64,000 nucleotides of DNA, taken from contig JAJLPB010000001.1 of NCBI GenBank assembly GCA_025548565.1, forward strand, positions 310,001 to 374,000, written 5' to 3'. Position 1 is the stretch's first letter; every line of letters begins with the position of its first letter. The notes beneath the pieces are model-generated. The model was given only the letters and a program-made list of their open reading frames with translations. It made no database searches and was not told the DNA's origin. The stretch is from Rugamonas sp. A1-17 (GTDB lineage Bacteria > Pseudomonadota > Gammaproteobacteria > Burkholderiales > Burkholderiaceae_D). Shown here piece after piece: positions 1 through 8,725 of this stretch. The position numbers were made by a program, and so were the translations under genes.

Positions 1-1920
1 GGCGCCGTTGCGGTACCACTTGTAGGTGTACGGCGAGGTGCCGCCGCTGGCGCCCACGCTGAACGAGGCGGTGGAACCGGCCGCCACGGTCACGTTGGAC
101 GGCTGGGTGGTGATCGACACGCCGCCGGTGGCGCCGGTTTCATCGATGTCGGCGCCGACGTTGATGGCCGCGTAGGCGCGCTGCACCGCGATCGCTTCCT
201 TCGACCCCGCGCCATACAGCTCGGTGGCGGCGGCCAGCACCTTGTTGCGGGCGTCGGCGTAGTTGGTCGACGAGGTGAACTTGGTGGTGTTGGCCTTGAA
301 CCAGATGCGGAACGCCTTGTCGTTGCCGATGCCGGTCATCGCGGCCGGGCTCTTGACCAGGTATTTCGAGTAGTAGTCGCTGGTCGAGCTGGCGTTCGAG
401 CCCTGCGACAGGAAGTAGAACATGCGGTTGTTCGGGCCGCTGGTGTAGTGCACGTCCAGGTTCCCCAGCGAGCTGCTCCAGGCGTCCGGGCTGCTGCCGT
501 CCTTGCTTGGCTTGTACATCCAGCGCAGCGGCTGGCCGGACTTGCTGATCTCCTTGCCCATCATCCAGTCGTTGCCGGTGGCCGGGATCACGTTGCCGGT
601 GCCGCCGTTGCGGGCGTAGGCTTCGATCATCTCGCCGCCGATGTCCGAGTTGGACTCGTTCAGGCCGCCCGACTCGCCCGAGTAGTTCAGGTTGGAGGTG
701 GAGGCGGTGACGCCGTGCGACATCTCGTGGCCGATCACGTCGATCGAACCGAGGCTGTAGAAGCTGGAGCCGTCGCCGATGTACATGCACTTGCAACCGT
801 CGTCGTAGAAGGCGTTGTCGTAGGCGGTGTCGACGTGGGCGGCGATGTAGGTGGCGGTGTTGTTACCGTCCAGCGACTGCCAGCCCAGCACGTTCTTCAG
901 GCCGTCGTAGGTGTTCATCAGGCCCCACAGCGCGTTGACCGCGGCGGTCTGGCCGTTGGCGTTGGTGGTGCTGCCGCCGTTGTAGTTCTGGCCGTCGCCC
1001 CAGACGTTGGTGGTGTTGGTGTAGATGCTGCCGGCGTTCGGGTTGTTGGCCGAGCTGTGGTTGGCGTTGGTGATCGCCATGCCGCCGTAGGTGCCGCCGG
1101 TGCCGCGGGTGGAGTCGAGCATCTTGTAGGTGCTGCCCGACAGCGAGGTCTGGATCGGCACCTGGCCGTTGTACTGGCTGTTGCCGGTGCCGACCACGGT
1201 CTGCAGCGCTTTCCACTGGGTGATCACGGCGCCGGTCTTGGCGTTGACCATGGTGTCGAAGTACACCGGCTTGCCTTTGTCGGCCATGCGGGTCTGCACG
1301 TAGTAGGCCAGCTCGTAGTGGTCGACCACCTGCTCCAGGTCCATGGCGTTGAGCGCCGACTCGGACTTGTTCACGGCCGAGGGGATGCGCACCGATTTCA
1401 TCACCGGATAGATCAGCAGTTCGGCGCTGGGCTGCCAGCGGTGGGTGCCACTCGGCGCGACCGCCTTGACCACCAGCGCGATGGCGTCGCTGGCGCTCAG
1501 CGTCGGCGTCCAGTCGGCCTGGGCGACCGTGCTCGAGCGGCCGTGCGACGCGGCGGCCGGCGCGTCCAGCGCGGCGCGGCGGTCCGCCACCGATTCGCTG
1601 ATGATGTCGCCGGCGCTGTTGGTGACGATCACCGATTCCGAACCGAACACGCGCAGGCCCTTGTACGTGTGGTTGGCGCGGGTGATCTTCTCGCCCACCA
1701 CGCCGGGGTGCTGGCTGGCGATGCGGAAGCTGTGGTCGGCGGACAGGCCGCGCTGGCTGTCGAGCGCGGCCATCTTGGCCACCAGGCCGGCGCTCTCTTG
1801 TGGAGAGGACTGGGCCACTGGCGCGGACATGAGCTGTGCCGCCGCTTGGGCTGCGTTGGAGGCCATCATCGGCAATGCGGCGACGACGGATGCAGCGAGT
1901 AGGGTCTTACGTAAATTCAT
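1..1920 (-). CDS. Secreted M4 (thermolysin-like) zinc metallopeptidase, 3' end missing
   Basis: This is a neutral endopeptidase precursor; 640 codons are visible and the C-terminus is cut by the window edge. It begins with a signal peptide (MNLRKTLLAAS...), followed by a propeptide with FTP and PepSY-like regions up to about residue 260. The catalytic domain carries HEMSH at residues 398-402 and GGLNESNSD with the third zinc ligand E422. The 24-residue spacing from the first His to that Glu equals that of thermolysin (H142/E166). After about residue 600 an Ig-like domain begins (SITTQPSNVTVAAGS), probably a substrate- or cell-wall-binding appendage removed during maturation. The ATG at 1920 has a GGAGAAGAG ribosome-binding site. 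Family knowledge predicts autoprocessing and extracellular protein degradation. The number of C-terminal Ig-like repeats cannot be known from this window. Confidence 0.93.
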   Translation of the reverse strand, partial: MNLRKTLLAASVVAALPMMASNAAQAAAQLMSAPVAQSSPQESAGLVAKMAALDSQRGLSADHSFRIASQHPGVVGEKITRANHTYKGLRVFGSESVIVTNSAGDIISESVADRRAALDAPAAASHGRSSTVAQADWTPTLSASDAIALVVKAVAPSGTHRWQPSAELLIYPVMKSVRIPSAVNKSESALNAMDLEQVVDHYELAYYVQTRMADKGKPVYFDTMVNAKTGAVITQWKALQTVVGTGNSQYNGQVPIQTSLSGSTYKMLDSTRGTGGTYGGMAITNANHSSANNPNAGSIYTNTTNVWGDGQNYNGGSTTNANGQTAAVNALWGLMNTYDGLKNVLGWQSLDGNNTATYIAAHVDTAYDNAFYDDGCKCMYIGDGSSFYSLGSIDVIGHEMSHGVTASTSNLNYSGESGGLNESNSDIGGEMIEAYARNGGTGNVIPATGNDWMMGKEISKSGQPLRWMYKPSKDGSSPDAWSSSLGNLDVHYTSGPNNRMFYFLSQGSNASSTSDYYSKYLVKSPAAMTGIGNDKAFRIWFKANTTKFTSSTNYADARNKVLAAATELYGAGSKEAIAVQRAYAAINVGADIDETGATGGVSITTQPSNVTVAAGSTASFSVGASGGTSPYTYKWYRNGA

Positions 1921-2682
1921 CTCTTCTCCATGGGGTCTGTGATTTTTCGCGAGGTGCGGCCTTGGCCGGGATAGTGGCCAACTCGGCGTTCCCGGCGCCG
2001 CGGCGGCGGTTGGCCGCGCGGCGTTTTTGTGCGGCTAAAACGGCGAGTAGGGGCGACACTATTCCTGTCGCGCTGACGAAGTCAAAAAACTTGGAAAATT
2101 AGTCGCGGAAGAAAAAAATGTCTGAAATGAGACACTCCGGCGCGGCGCCGGCCCGGGGGCGGGTGGCTGTCATACCAGAAGTTGCCGGCATGATTGCGCA
2201 CGATAGGCGCGGTTTGTCTTGTATCAACAACGAACTAGAAGCCGCCCTCTATTTTCGGTGGCTACGCAACACTATGCCCAATTTTTCAGCAAATCGTGGT
2301 TGCAGAATTCTAATATTGCGAATTAAACTAGTTGACGCCGGAACGAATTATGGTTCGTGACCGGCCTATAAAAAGCGCAGGGCACGACCCTTGGTAACAA
2401 GCGCAACGGGAACCACAGGAAGAAAATAATGACCGCACACCCAACGCATAATGTCAGTTCCGCCCGCGCTCTGCGCGCCGCCCACACCACGGCGCCGCCA
2501 CCGAACTAGCTTCGCCCTCCATTTATCACCGCTTGCCGCATCCTGACTGCCGCCGCGCCTCCATCCGGGGCGCCGGCAGCGGGCTTGCGTCGCCGCGCGG
2601 GCGCCGACCACGGCGCGGCGCGGCGCAGCGCCTGCTGTTAGTTGAGTTTTTGTCCGCCGGCGCGCGGACAGGGGGAGCTTGT
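1921..2682. other. Intergenic region between divergent genes, no supported gene
   Basis: This 760-bp gap separates the M4 protease (leftward) and the ACT-domain gene (rightward), so it must hold both promoters. It is markedly more AT-rich than its surroundings between about 2040 and 2450, as expected of a regulatory region. The short reading frames here (for example 2118-2360) have no ribosome-binding site and no protein-like composition, and I do not call them. No clear sigma-70 pair with good spacing was seen. Confidence 0.5.
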
Positions 2683-3339
2683 ATGCTGTCGATTGCTACC
2701 AAAGTTGAACGCATCGTCATGGATTCGTCGTTTCTCACCGAGGGGTTGCGGCGCAATCTGATCAATCTGTCGGAATTGGCGCGCCAGCTGCAGCCGCAGC
2801 TGGAGAGCGATATGTGGAAGCCGGTCGGCCAGGCGGCCGTGGTGATGGCGCTGCGCCGCGTGGCCGAGCGCCTGCCGGAGGCCAGCAACCAGCCGCTGGC
2901 GCTGGCGCAGAAGACCGGCGAGCTGACCACGCGCACCGAGCTGACCGAGTACACCTACCGCTATTCGGACAGCATCAACGAGTGCCACCGGCGGCTGCTG
3001 TCCAGGGCCGAGCCGATGCGCGGCGCCTTCGTCACCGTCACGCGCGGCGTCAACGAGGTGATGGTCATCAGCAGCCGTGTGCTGACCACGATGGTCGAGG
3101 AGGTGTTCGCCGGCGAGCGGCTGCTGGCGCGCCAGAACAACCTGAACGCGGTGACCTTGCATTTGAATCCGGACACCAGCCGCACGCCGGGTATCTACCA
3201 CGCCATCCTCAAGCAGCTGGCGTGGGACAAGATCAACCTGGTCAACATGATCTGCACCTACACCGAGCTGACCATCCTGCTGGAGCAGAACCAGACCGGC
3301 GCGGCGTTCTCGGTGCTGTCGAAGATCGTGACCCAGTAG
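2683..3339 (+). CDS. Predicted regulator with C-terminal ACT-like domain
   Basis: The protein has 218 residues. The ATG at 2683 is preceded by GGGGGAG, and upstream in-frame extensions lack such a site. The N-terminal half (SIATKVERIVMDSSFLTEGL, then LSELARQLQPQLE and VVMALRRVAERL) looks like a winged-helix-type fold. The last 60 residues (GIYHAILKQLAWDKINLVNM, then ICTYTELTILL) match the beta-alpha-beta pattern of ACT domains, which sense amino acids or similar ligands. The same architecture is found in small uncharacterised bacterial and archaeal ACT-domain proteins. It is monocistronic, convergent with the oxygenase gene and 9 bp away from it. The ligand and target are unknown. The ACT assignment is moderately sure; the DNA-binding role is inference. 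Confidence 0.75.
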   Translation: MLSIATKVERIVMDSSFLTEGLRRNLINLSELARQLQPQLESDMWKPVGQAAVVMALRRVAERLPEASNQPLALAQKTGELTTRTELTEYTYRYSDSINECHRRLLSRAEPMRGAFVTVTRGVNEVMVISSRVLTTMVEEVFAGERLLARQNNLNAVTLHLNPDTSRTPGIYHAILKQLAWDKINLVNMICTYTELTILLEQNQTGAAFSVLSKIVTQ

Positions 3340-3348
3340 ACCCGGGGC

Positions 3349-4005
3349 TCAGGCCATCCAGAAGAAGACCGCGGTCATGCGCTTGTCGTCATGGTCGCAG
3401 CCGAAGTAGCCGCTGGCCGAGTGCACCAGGTTGGCGCGGTACAGCAGCATGCGGTTGAAGCGGTTGTCGATGCGCTGCTCCTCGTGCCAGGCCTGCGGGG
3501 GCAGGCTGGTCACGCCCAGCGCCTCGCGCAGGTTGGCGTGCGGCGGGCTGCAGTAGTTGCCGCCCAGCGTGCCGTCCGGGTAGCGCAGGCGGTAGAACGA
3601 GGTGCCGGCCGCCGGCAGCGGATCGGGCGACAGGTAGATCACGGCGGCGTAGCGGCACAGCTTGAGCGAATCGGTGTGCGGGCGCGGGCCCGACTCGATG
3701 CCGCCCACCAGCTGCACGTAGTTGTGATTGAGGGTGCTGCCCTGCGGCGTGGCTTCCTGCCACAGCTTCCTGGCGCCCGTGACCTTCCTGACCCAGGCTT
3801 CCACCCGCGCCAGTTCGTCCGGCAGCAGCGCGCCCTTGCTGCGCATGCCGGGCCACGGCTCCGGGCGGTGCGGCGCGCCCAGCTCCCAGTCCTCGCGCGC
3901 GAAGCAGCGTTGGGCCACCTCCTGCGCGTTCGGCAGGATGTCGTCGATGACCCAGTAATCGCGCCCCGCTTGCGGTTTGCGGTAGGTGAGCGTCGGGCGC
4001 GCCAT
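3349..4005 (-). CDS. 2OG-Fe(II) oxygenase-like protein (DUF6445-like)
   Basis: The protein has 218 residues; the ATG at 4005 lies 5 bp past the argH stop, so it is probably translated from the argH message. It contains an HTD metal-binding motif (RPHTDSLKLCRYAAVIYL) and a distal His in NLVHSASGYFG. This His-x-Asp...His triad in a double-stranded beta-helix is typical of Fe(II)/2-oxoglutarate dioxygenases. The N-terminal YWVIDDILPNAQEV segment and overall length resemble the DUF6445 group, often annotated beside flavin halogenases, but no halogenase is seen here. A longer in-frame reading frame runs back through argH, but it is a shadow. The substrate is unknown. Fold confidence is fair; subfamily confidence is low. 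Confidence 0.75.
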   Translation of the reverse strand: MARPTLTYRKPQAGRDYWVIDDILPNAQEVAQRCFAREDWELGAPHRPEPWPGMRSKGALLPDELARVEAWVRKVTGARKLWQEATPQGSTLNHNYVQLVGGIESGPRPHTDSLKLCRYAAVIYLSPDPLPAAGTSFYRLRYPDGTLGGNYCSPPHANLREALGVTSLPPQAWHEEQRIDNRFNRMLLYRANLVHSASGYFGCDHDDKRMTAVFFWMA

Positions 4006-4010
4006 GGCCT

Positions 4011-5408
4011 TTATTTGGCCAGCTGCCCGCGCACGCGCGCGATGGCCTTGCGCACCTGGTCCGGCGCGGTGCCGCCCACGTGGTCGCGCGCGGCCACCGA
4101 GCCTTCCAGCGTCAGCACGGCGAACACGTCGTCGTCGATCAGCGTGGAGTAGGCGCGCAGCTGGTCCAGCGACATTTCCGACAGGTCGATCTTCAGGCCG
4201 TCGCAGGCGCGCACCGCGTGGGCCACGGCTTCGTGGGCGTCGCGGAACGGCAGGCCCTTCTTGACCAGGTAGTCGGCCAGGTCGGTCGCGGTGGCGTAGC
4301 CCTGCAGCGCGGCGGCGCGCATCGCTTCCGGCTTGACGCTGATGCCGCCGGCCATGTCGGCGAAGATGCGCAGCGTGTCGACCACGGTGTCGACGGTGTC
4401 GAACAGCGGTTCCTTGTCTTCCTGGTTGTCCTTGTTGTAGGCCAGCGGCTGGCCTTTCATCAGGGTCAGCAGGCCCATCAGGTGGCCGTACACGCGGCCG
4501 GTCTTGCCGCGCGCCAGTTCCGGCACGTCCGGGTTTTTCTTTTGCGGCATGATCGACGAGCCGGTGCAGAAGCGGTCGGCGATGTCGATGAAGCCCACGC
4601 GTGGGCTCATCCAGATCACCAGCTCCTCCGACATGCGCGACACGTGGGTCATGATCAGCGAGGCGGCGGCGGTGAACTCGATGGCGAAGTCGCGGTCCGA
4701 GACGGCGTCCAGCGAGTTGTGGCAGACGTCGTCGAAGCCCAGCGTCGTGGCCACGCGCACGCGGTCGATCGGGAAGGTGGTGCCGGCCAGCGCGGCCGCG
4801 CCCAGCGGCAGGCGGTTGACGCGCTTGCGGCAGTCGGCCATGCGCTCGGCGTCGCGGCCGAACATCTCGACGTAGGCCAGCATGTGGTGGCCGAAGGTGA
4901 TCGGCTGCGCCACCTGCATGTGGGTGAAGCCGGGCATGATGGTGTCGGCGTTTTTCTCGGCCAGGTCGGTCAGCGCGCCGCGCAGCGCGGCCAGCAGCTC
5001 GAGCACGTCGTCGATGGCCGAGCGCACGTACAGGCGGATGTCGGTGGCCACCTGGTCGTTGCGCGAGCGGCCGGTGTGCAGGCGCTTGCCGGCGTCGCCC
5101 ACCAGTTCGGTCAGGCGTTTTTCGATGTTCAGGTGGACGTCTTCCAGGTCCAGCAGCCATTCGAACTGGCCGGCTTCGATCTCGGCGGCGATCTGCGCCA
5201 TGCCGCGTTCGATCTCGGCGCGGTCGGCGGCGCTGATGATGCCCTGCGCGGCCAGCATCTCGGCGTGGGCCAACGAGCCCTGGATGTCGGCCTTGGCCAG
5301 GCGTTTGTCGAAGAAGACCGAGGCGGTGTAGCGCTTGACCAGGTCGGAGACGGGTTCGTTAAAACGGGCCGACCAGGCTTCGCTTTTTTTGGAAAGTTGT
5401 GCTGTCAT
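4011..5408 (-). CDS. argH: Argininosuccinate lyase
   Basis: The protein has 465 residues, normal for the family. It cleaves argininosuccinate to arginine and fumarate, the last step of arginine synthesis, in the cytoplasm as a tetramer. The fumarase/aspartase-superfamily signature [12 protein letters not shown] lies at residues 283-294 and includes the catalytic serine on the flexible loop. Other expected blocks are [12 protein letters not shown] and [13 protein letters not shown]. The oxygenase gene follows within 5 bp, and a divergent GNAT gene lies 97 bp upstream, so the promoter sits in 5409-5505. No other arg genes are nearby. Confidence 0.97.
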   Translation of the reverse strand: MTAQLSKKSEAWSARFNEPVSDLVKRYTASVFFDKRLAKADIQGSLAHAEMLAAQGIISAADRAEIERGMAQIAAEIEAGQFEWLLDLEDVHLNIEKRLTELVGDAGKRLHTGRSRNDQVATDIRLYVRSAIDDVLELLAALRGALTDLAEKNADTIMPGFTHMQVAQPITFGHHMLAYVEMFGRDAERMADCRKRVNRLPLGAAALAGTTFPIDRVRVATTLGFDDVCHNSLDAVSDRDFAIEFTAAASLIMTHVSRMSEELVIWMSPRVGFIDIADRFCTGSSIMPQKKNPDVPELARGKTGRVYGHLMGLLTLMKGQPLAYNKDNQEDKEPLFDTVDTVVDTLRIFADMAGGISVKPEAMRAAALQGYATATDLADYLVKKGLPFRDAHEAVAHAVRACDGLKIDLSEMSLDQLRAYSTLIDDDVFAVLTLEGSVAARDHVGGTAPDQVRKAIARVRGQLAK

Positions 5409-5505
5409 AGTGGGGCAGGCGTGTGCGGTGATTGATGTCAGCAGCGATTATAAACCGCCAGCTGCTCAAAAATATGTCAACATTACCATTTTGCCCATCG
5501 AAATC

Positions 5506-5931
5506 ATGACGACTCTGCACATCAGCACCAACAAGGCGGATCTGGACGTGCCGCTGATCCATCAATTCCTCAGCGAGCAGTCGACATGGGCGATCGGCAT
5601 GCCGCTGGCGGTGCTGGAGCGGGCGATCGAGCATTCGCTGTGCTTTGGCGCCTACGTGGGCGGGCGGCAGGTCGGCTTCGCGCGGGTGGTGACGGACCGC
5701 GCCACCTTCGCCAACCTGGTCGACGTGTTCGTGCTGCCGGAGGTGCGCGGGCGGGGCTACGGCAAGCAGCTGGTGGAGGCGGTGCTGGCGCATGCCGATT
5801 TGCAGAACCTGCGCCGCTTCACGCTGGCGACCGCCGACGCGCACGGGCTGTACGCGCAGTACGGCTTCACCGCGCCGTCCCGTCCGGCCACGCTGATGGA
5901 GCGCTATTTCCCGAATATCTACAGCAACTAA
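5506..5931 (+). CDS. GNAT-family N-acetyltransferase
   Basis: The protein has 141 residues. The ATG at 5506 starts the conserved part (MTTLHISTNKADLDVPLIHQ); the longer frame upstream overlaps argH. The acetyl-CoA-binding motif A is plain: VFVLPEVRGRGYGKQLVEAV, with the R/Q-x-x-G-x-G/A pattern. The ending FTLATADAHGLYAQYGF is the usual motif B region. Such short GNATs acetylate small amines or protein N-termini; the substrate cannot be told. The gene is divergent from argH and ends 5 bp before the large palindrome at 5937. Confidence 0.88.
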   Translation: MTTLHISTNKADLDVPLIHQFLSEQSTWAIGMPLAVLERAIEHSLCFGAYVGGRQVGFARVVTDRATFANLVDVFVLPEVRGRGYGKQLVEAVLAHADLQNLRRFTLATADAHGLYAQYGFTAPSRPATLMERYFPNIYSN

Positions 5932-5936
5932 AAACA

Positions 5937-6024
5937 TTGGGGTCAAGTCTGACATTCGGACACGAGCTCTTCCGTAGCGGCTGCTACGGAAGAGCTCGTG
6001 TCCGAATGTCAGACTTGACCCCAA
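5937..6024. repeat. 88-bp near-perfect palindrome (REP-like element, two half-copies)
   Basis: The left arm 5937-5980 begins TTGGGGTCAAGTCTGACATT and the right arm 5981-6024 is its reverse complement, with only one mismatch next to the centre. RNA from either strand would fold into a roughly 42-bp hairpin. It lies exactly between two convergent genes (GNAT and the YfcC carrier), so it may act as a two-way transcription barrier. The first 30 bases recur at 37187-37220 with one change, also between convergent genes. This is a dispersed repeat family, not a gene-specific terminator. No transposase is nearby. Confidence 0.9.
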
Positions 6025-6030
6025 ATTGCT

Positions 6031-7425
6031 TTATTGCCAGTTCATCAGGCAGGGCGGGACCAGCAGGGCCAGGGCCAGCGCGGCGTAGATCAGTTGCAGC
6101 GGCACCATCCATTTGGCCCAGGTGATCCACGGGATGCGCGCCAGCGCCAGGACGCCCACCGTGATGCCCGACGTCGGGATCATCGGCGTGGTGAATTCGC
6201 CGAACTGGAACGCCAGGATCGCGGTCTGCCGCGTGACGCCCACCAGGTCGGCCAGCGGCGCCATGATCGGCATCGTCAGCGCGGCCTGGCCGCTGCCGGA
6301 GTGGATGAATAAGTTGATCACGGTCTGGATGCCGAACATCTTCCATGCCGAGAAGATCGGGCTGGACGACTGCACCAGCGGCATCAGCGCATGCAGCATG
6401 GTGTCGATGATGTGGGCGTCGCGCGCCAGGATCATGGTGCCGCGCGCCAGCGCGATCACCAGCGCCGTGCCCACCAGGTCGCGCGCGCCCTGGATGAAGC
6501 CTTCGACGATCTGGTTCGAGTCGAGCCCGCCCACCAGGCCGATGACGATGCCCATCGTCAGGAACAGGGCGGCGATTTCGTGGATGTACCAGTCGTAGCC
6601 CACCACGCCGCCCACCATGACGATCAGCGAGCCGACGAAGATCGCCAGCACCAGCTTGTGCCGACCCGTCATGCCGTGGAATTCGCCCAGGCCGTGCGGC
6701 TGCTCGCGGCGCTTGTCCTGGTCCAGCGCGTAGGTCGGGCTCAGCTGCGGCGTCTTCTTGACGCGCGCGGCGTACCACATCAGGAACACGATGGTGACGG
6801 CGGTGGCGATCACCCACACGATCACCCGGTAGGCCCAGCCGGAAAACACCGGCACGCCGGCGATGCCTTGCGCGATGCCGACGTTGAACGGATTGAGGAA
6901 CGCGGCCGAGAAGCCGACCTGCGAGCCGAGGAAGGGGATCGACACGCCGGTGATGGTGTCATACCCCAAGGCCAGCGCCAGCGGCACGAAAATCAGTATA
7001 AACGGTATGGCTTCCTCATTCATGCCGAAGGTGGCGCCGCCGATCGAGAACATGGTGACGAACACCGGGATCAGCGCCCGCTGGATGAACACCGAGCTGT
7101 CGTGCGCGCGCGCCAGCGATTTGATCATCGAGTCGACCGCCTCGGTCTTTTGCAGCACGGCGAAGGCGCCGCCGACGATCAGCACGAAGCCGATGATCAG
7201 CGCGGCGTCGACGAAGCCGTTGATCGGCGCCTTCATCAGCGCCGTCAGCCCCTGCGGCGCGCTGGCGATGTAGTGGAAGCTGGCCGGGTCGATCAGCTGC
7301 TTGCCGTTGACCAGGTGGGTGTCGTACTTGCCGCCGGGGACCAGCCAGGTGGCGCCGGCGATCAGCGCCAGGATGATGAACAGCAGGACGAAGGTGTGCG
7401 GCAGCTTGAATTTTTTAGCGGTCAT
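6031..7425 (-). CDS. YfcC-family (C4-dicarboxylate carrier-like) membrane transporter
   Basis: The protein has 464 residues and about 12 hydrophobic segments. It opens with KLPHTFVLLFIILALIAGAT and WLVPGGKYD, which is characteristic of the YfcC/DcuC-related anaerobic-carrier superfamily. The two-fold inverted topology is visible, with polar hairpins around GMNEEAIPFILIF and FIHSGSGQAALTMPIMAP. Family members are thought to move carboxylates, amino acids or peptides; the substrate is unproven. The start codon lies 1 bp after the stop of the upstream deacylase gene, so the two are co-transcribed. This suggests the carrier handles the substrate or product of that enzyme. Confidence 0.88.
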   Translation of the reverse strand: MTAKKFKLPHTFVLLFIILALIAGATWLVPGGKYDTHLVNGKQLIDPASFHYIASAPQGLTALMKAPINGFVDAALIIGFVLIVGGAFAVLQKTEAVDSMIKSLARAHDSSVFIQRALIPVFVTMFSIGGATFGMNEEAIPFILIFVPLALALGYDTITGVSIPFLGSQVGFSAAFLNPFNVGIAQGIAGVPVFSGWAYRVIVWVIATAVTIVFLMWYAARVKKTPQLSPTYALDQDKRREQPHGLGEFHGMTGRHKLVLAIFVGSLIVMVGGVVGYDWYIHEIAALFLTMGIVIGLVGGLDSNQIVEGFIQGARDLVGTALVIALARGTMILARDAHIIDTMLHALMPLVQSSSPIFSAWKMFGIQTVINLFIHSGSGQAALTMPIMAPLADLVGVTRQTAILAFQFGEFTTPMIPTSGITVGVLALARIPWITWAKWMVPLQLIYAALALALLVPPCLMNWQ

Positions 7426-7426
7426 C

Positions 7427-8566
7427 TTATTGGCTCAGCAGGTCGCCGGCGCGGTAGGCCTGGGCGCCGGCGACTTTGCCGACGTTCATGCCACGGATCA
7501 CGTGGCGGTGCGCGCTGCGCGCGAAGAACACGCCGGCCACGCCGGCGCGGATCACCGTGGTGTCGCCGCTGACCGGGTCGATCAGGTCGGCCACCGCGTC
7601 GCCCGGCGCCACCCGCGCGCCCAGCTCGCGCGTGTAGACCAGGATGCCGGCGTGCGGCGCGTACAGCGGTTCGACCCCTTCCAGCGGCGTGGCCGCGCAC
7701 AGCGGCGCCGGCAGCACGGCCGCCGCGGCCGCGGCGGCGGCGTCGGCCGCCCGCAGCACGCCGCTCAGCGTCAGGAACTGGATCAGGCCGGCCGCGTCCC
7801 GCTCGGCCAGCGCGTAGCTGACCTCCATCTCGCCGCGCAGCTCGACCGTGGTCGACAGGCAGGCGGCCGGGATCGGGTAGCGGCCTTCGAAGTGCTGGTC
7901 CAGGTCCCACCACAGGCGGCTGCAGGCCTCGTCGAACGGTTCGCCGCCGGCCTGGTAGGCCAGCAGCAGCGCGTGCGCGCCCAGGATGGCGGCCAGCGGC
8001 GCGGCCGCCTCGGCCAGCGGCGTGCCGGCGTACATGTGCAGCACCGCCTCGTTGTCGCAGTGCAGGTCGAGCACGATGTCGGCGTCCACCGCCAGCGTCA
8101 TCAGCGTTTTCTTCAGCGCGTCGGCGTCGGTGGCCGGCTGCCAGGCGGCGATCGAGGCGCGCGCGTGCTCGCGGATCAGGCGCACGTTGGCGTCGGCGTC
8201 CGGCCCCAGCAGGCCGTCCAGCGACTTCTTCAGGTCGTCCGCCACGTGCTTGTACGAGCGGTTGAAGTTGATGCCGGTGGTGAGGTCGAAGCGGCCGAAG
8301 GCGGCGCCGTGGATGGCTTGCGCCAGGCCGATCGGGTTGGCGGCCGGCACCAGGATCACTTCGCCGGCGATGCGCCCGGCCGCGTCCAGCGCGGCCAGCT
8401 CCCTGCGCAGGAATTGCGCCACCAGCATGCCGGGCACCTCGTCGGCGTGCAGCGAGGCCTGGATGTAGACCTTTTTGCCGGCGCCGGGGCGGCCGTAGTG
8501 AAAACTGGTCAGTTGGTAGGCGGCGCTGCTGTGCGGGCCGGTCAGGGGGTGTTGTTGTACTTGCAT
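7427..8566 (-). CDS. Succinylglutamate desuccinylase/aspartoacylase-family zinc hydrolase
   Basis: The protein has 379 residues. The M14-like zinc site is visible: SLHADEVPG (His-x-x-Glu near residue 41) and DLHCDNEAVLHMY for the second His ligand. The family removes acyl groups from N-acyl amino acids (AstE, AspA) or related amides. This longer version carries a C-terminal beta-rich domain (APHAGILVYTRELGARVAPG), as in the AstE/AspA-like group often paired with transporters. It is the first gene of a two-gene operon with the YfcC-type carrier. A catabolic role on an imported N-acylated amino acid is inferred. It is not part of an ast operon, so I give no symbol. Confidence 0.85.
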   Translation of the reverse strand: MQVQQHPLTGPHSSAAYQLTSFHYGRPGAGKKVYIQASLHADEVPGMLVAQFLRRELAALDAAGRIAGEVILVPAANPIGLAQAIHGAAFGRFDLTTGINFNRSYKHVADDLKKSLDGLLGPDADANVRLIREHARASIAAWQPATDADALKKTLMTLAVDADIVLDLHCDNEAVLHMYAGTPLAEAAAPLAAILGAHALLLAYQAGGEPFDEACSRLWWDLDQHFEGRYPIPAACLSTTVELRGEMEVSYALAERDAAGLIQFLTLSGVLRAADAAAAAAAAVLPAPLCAATPLEGVEPLYAPHAGILVYTRELGARVAPGDAVADLIDPVSGDTTVIRAGVAGVFFARSAHRHVIRGMNVGKVAGAQAYRAGDLLSQ

Positions 8567-8725
8567 GGCGGACGGGTTTTTTCGACAAAGATTGAGTATG
8601 TAGCACTATTTTCACAAAGTAAATCGCCGCGCGGCGAAACGGGGCCGGGTTTCTTGAGTTTTCCCGGCGACTTGCGTACAGTTAGTTTAATGAAATCATT
8701 TATATAACAGTCAGAGAGAAAAACC

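Noticed and set aside
448..1902. 484-codon plus-strand frame opposite the M4 protease
   Set aside because: Val/Gly/His-rich antisense product; the minus strand has the complete zinc motif and signal peptide.
2118..2360. 80-codon plus-strand frame in the 1921-2682 gap
   Set aside because: No ribosome-binding site, unusual composition and no protein-like pattern; more likely regulatory DNA.
3349..5160. 603-codon frame that would fuse sequence within argH to the oxygenase
   Set aside because: The upstream part is out of frame with argH and Arg-rich; the oxygenase has its own ATG at 4005.
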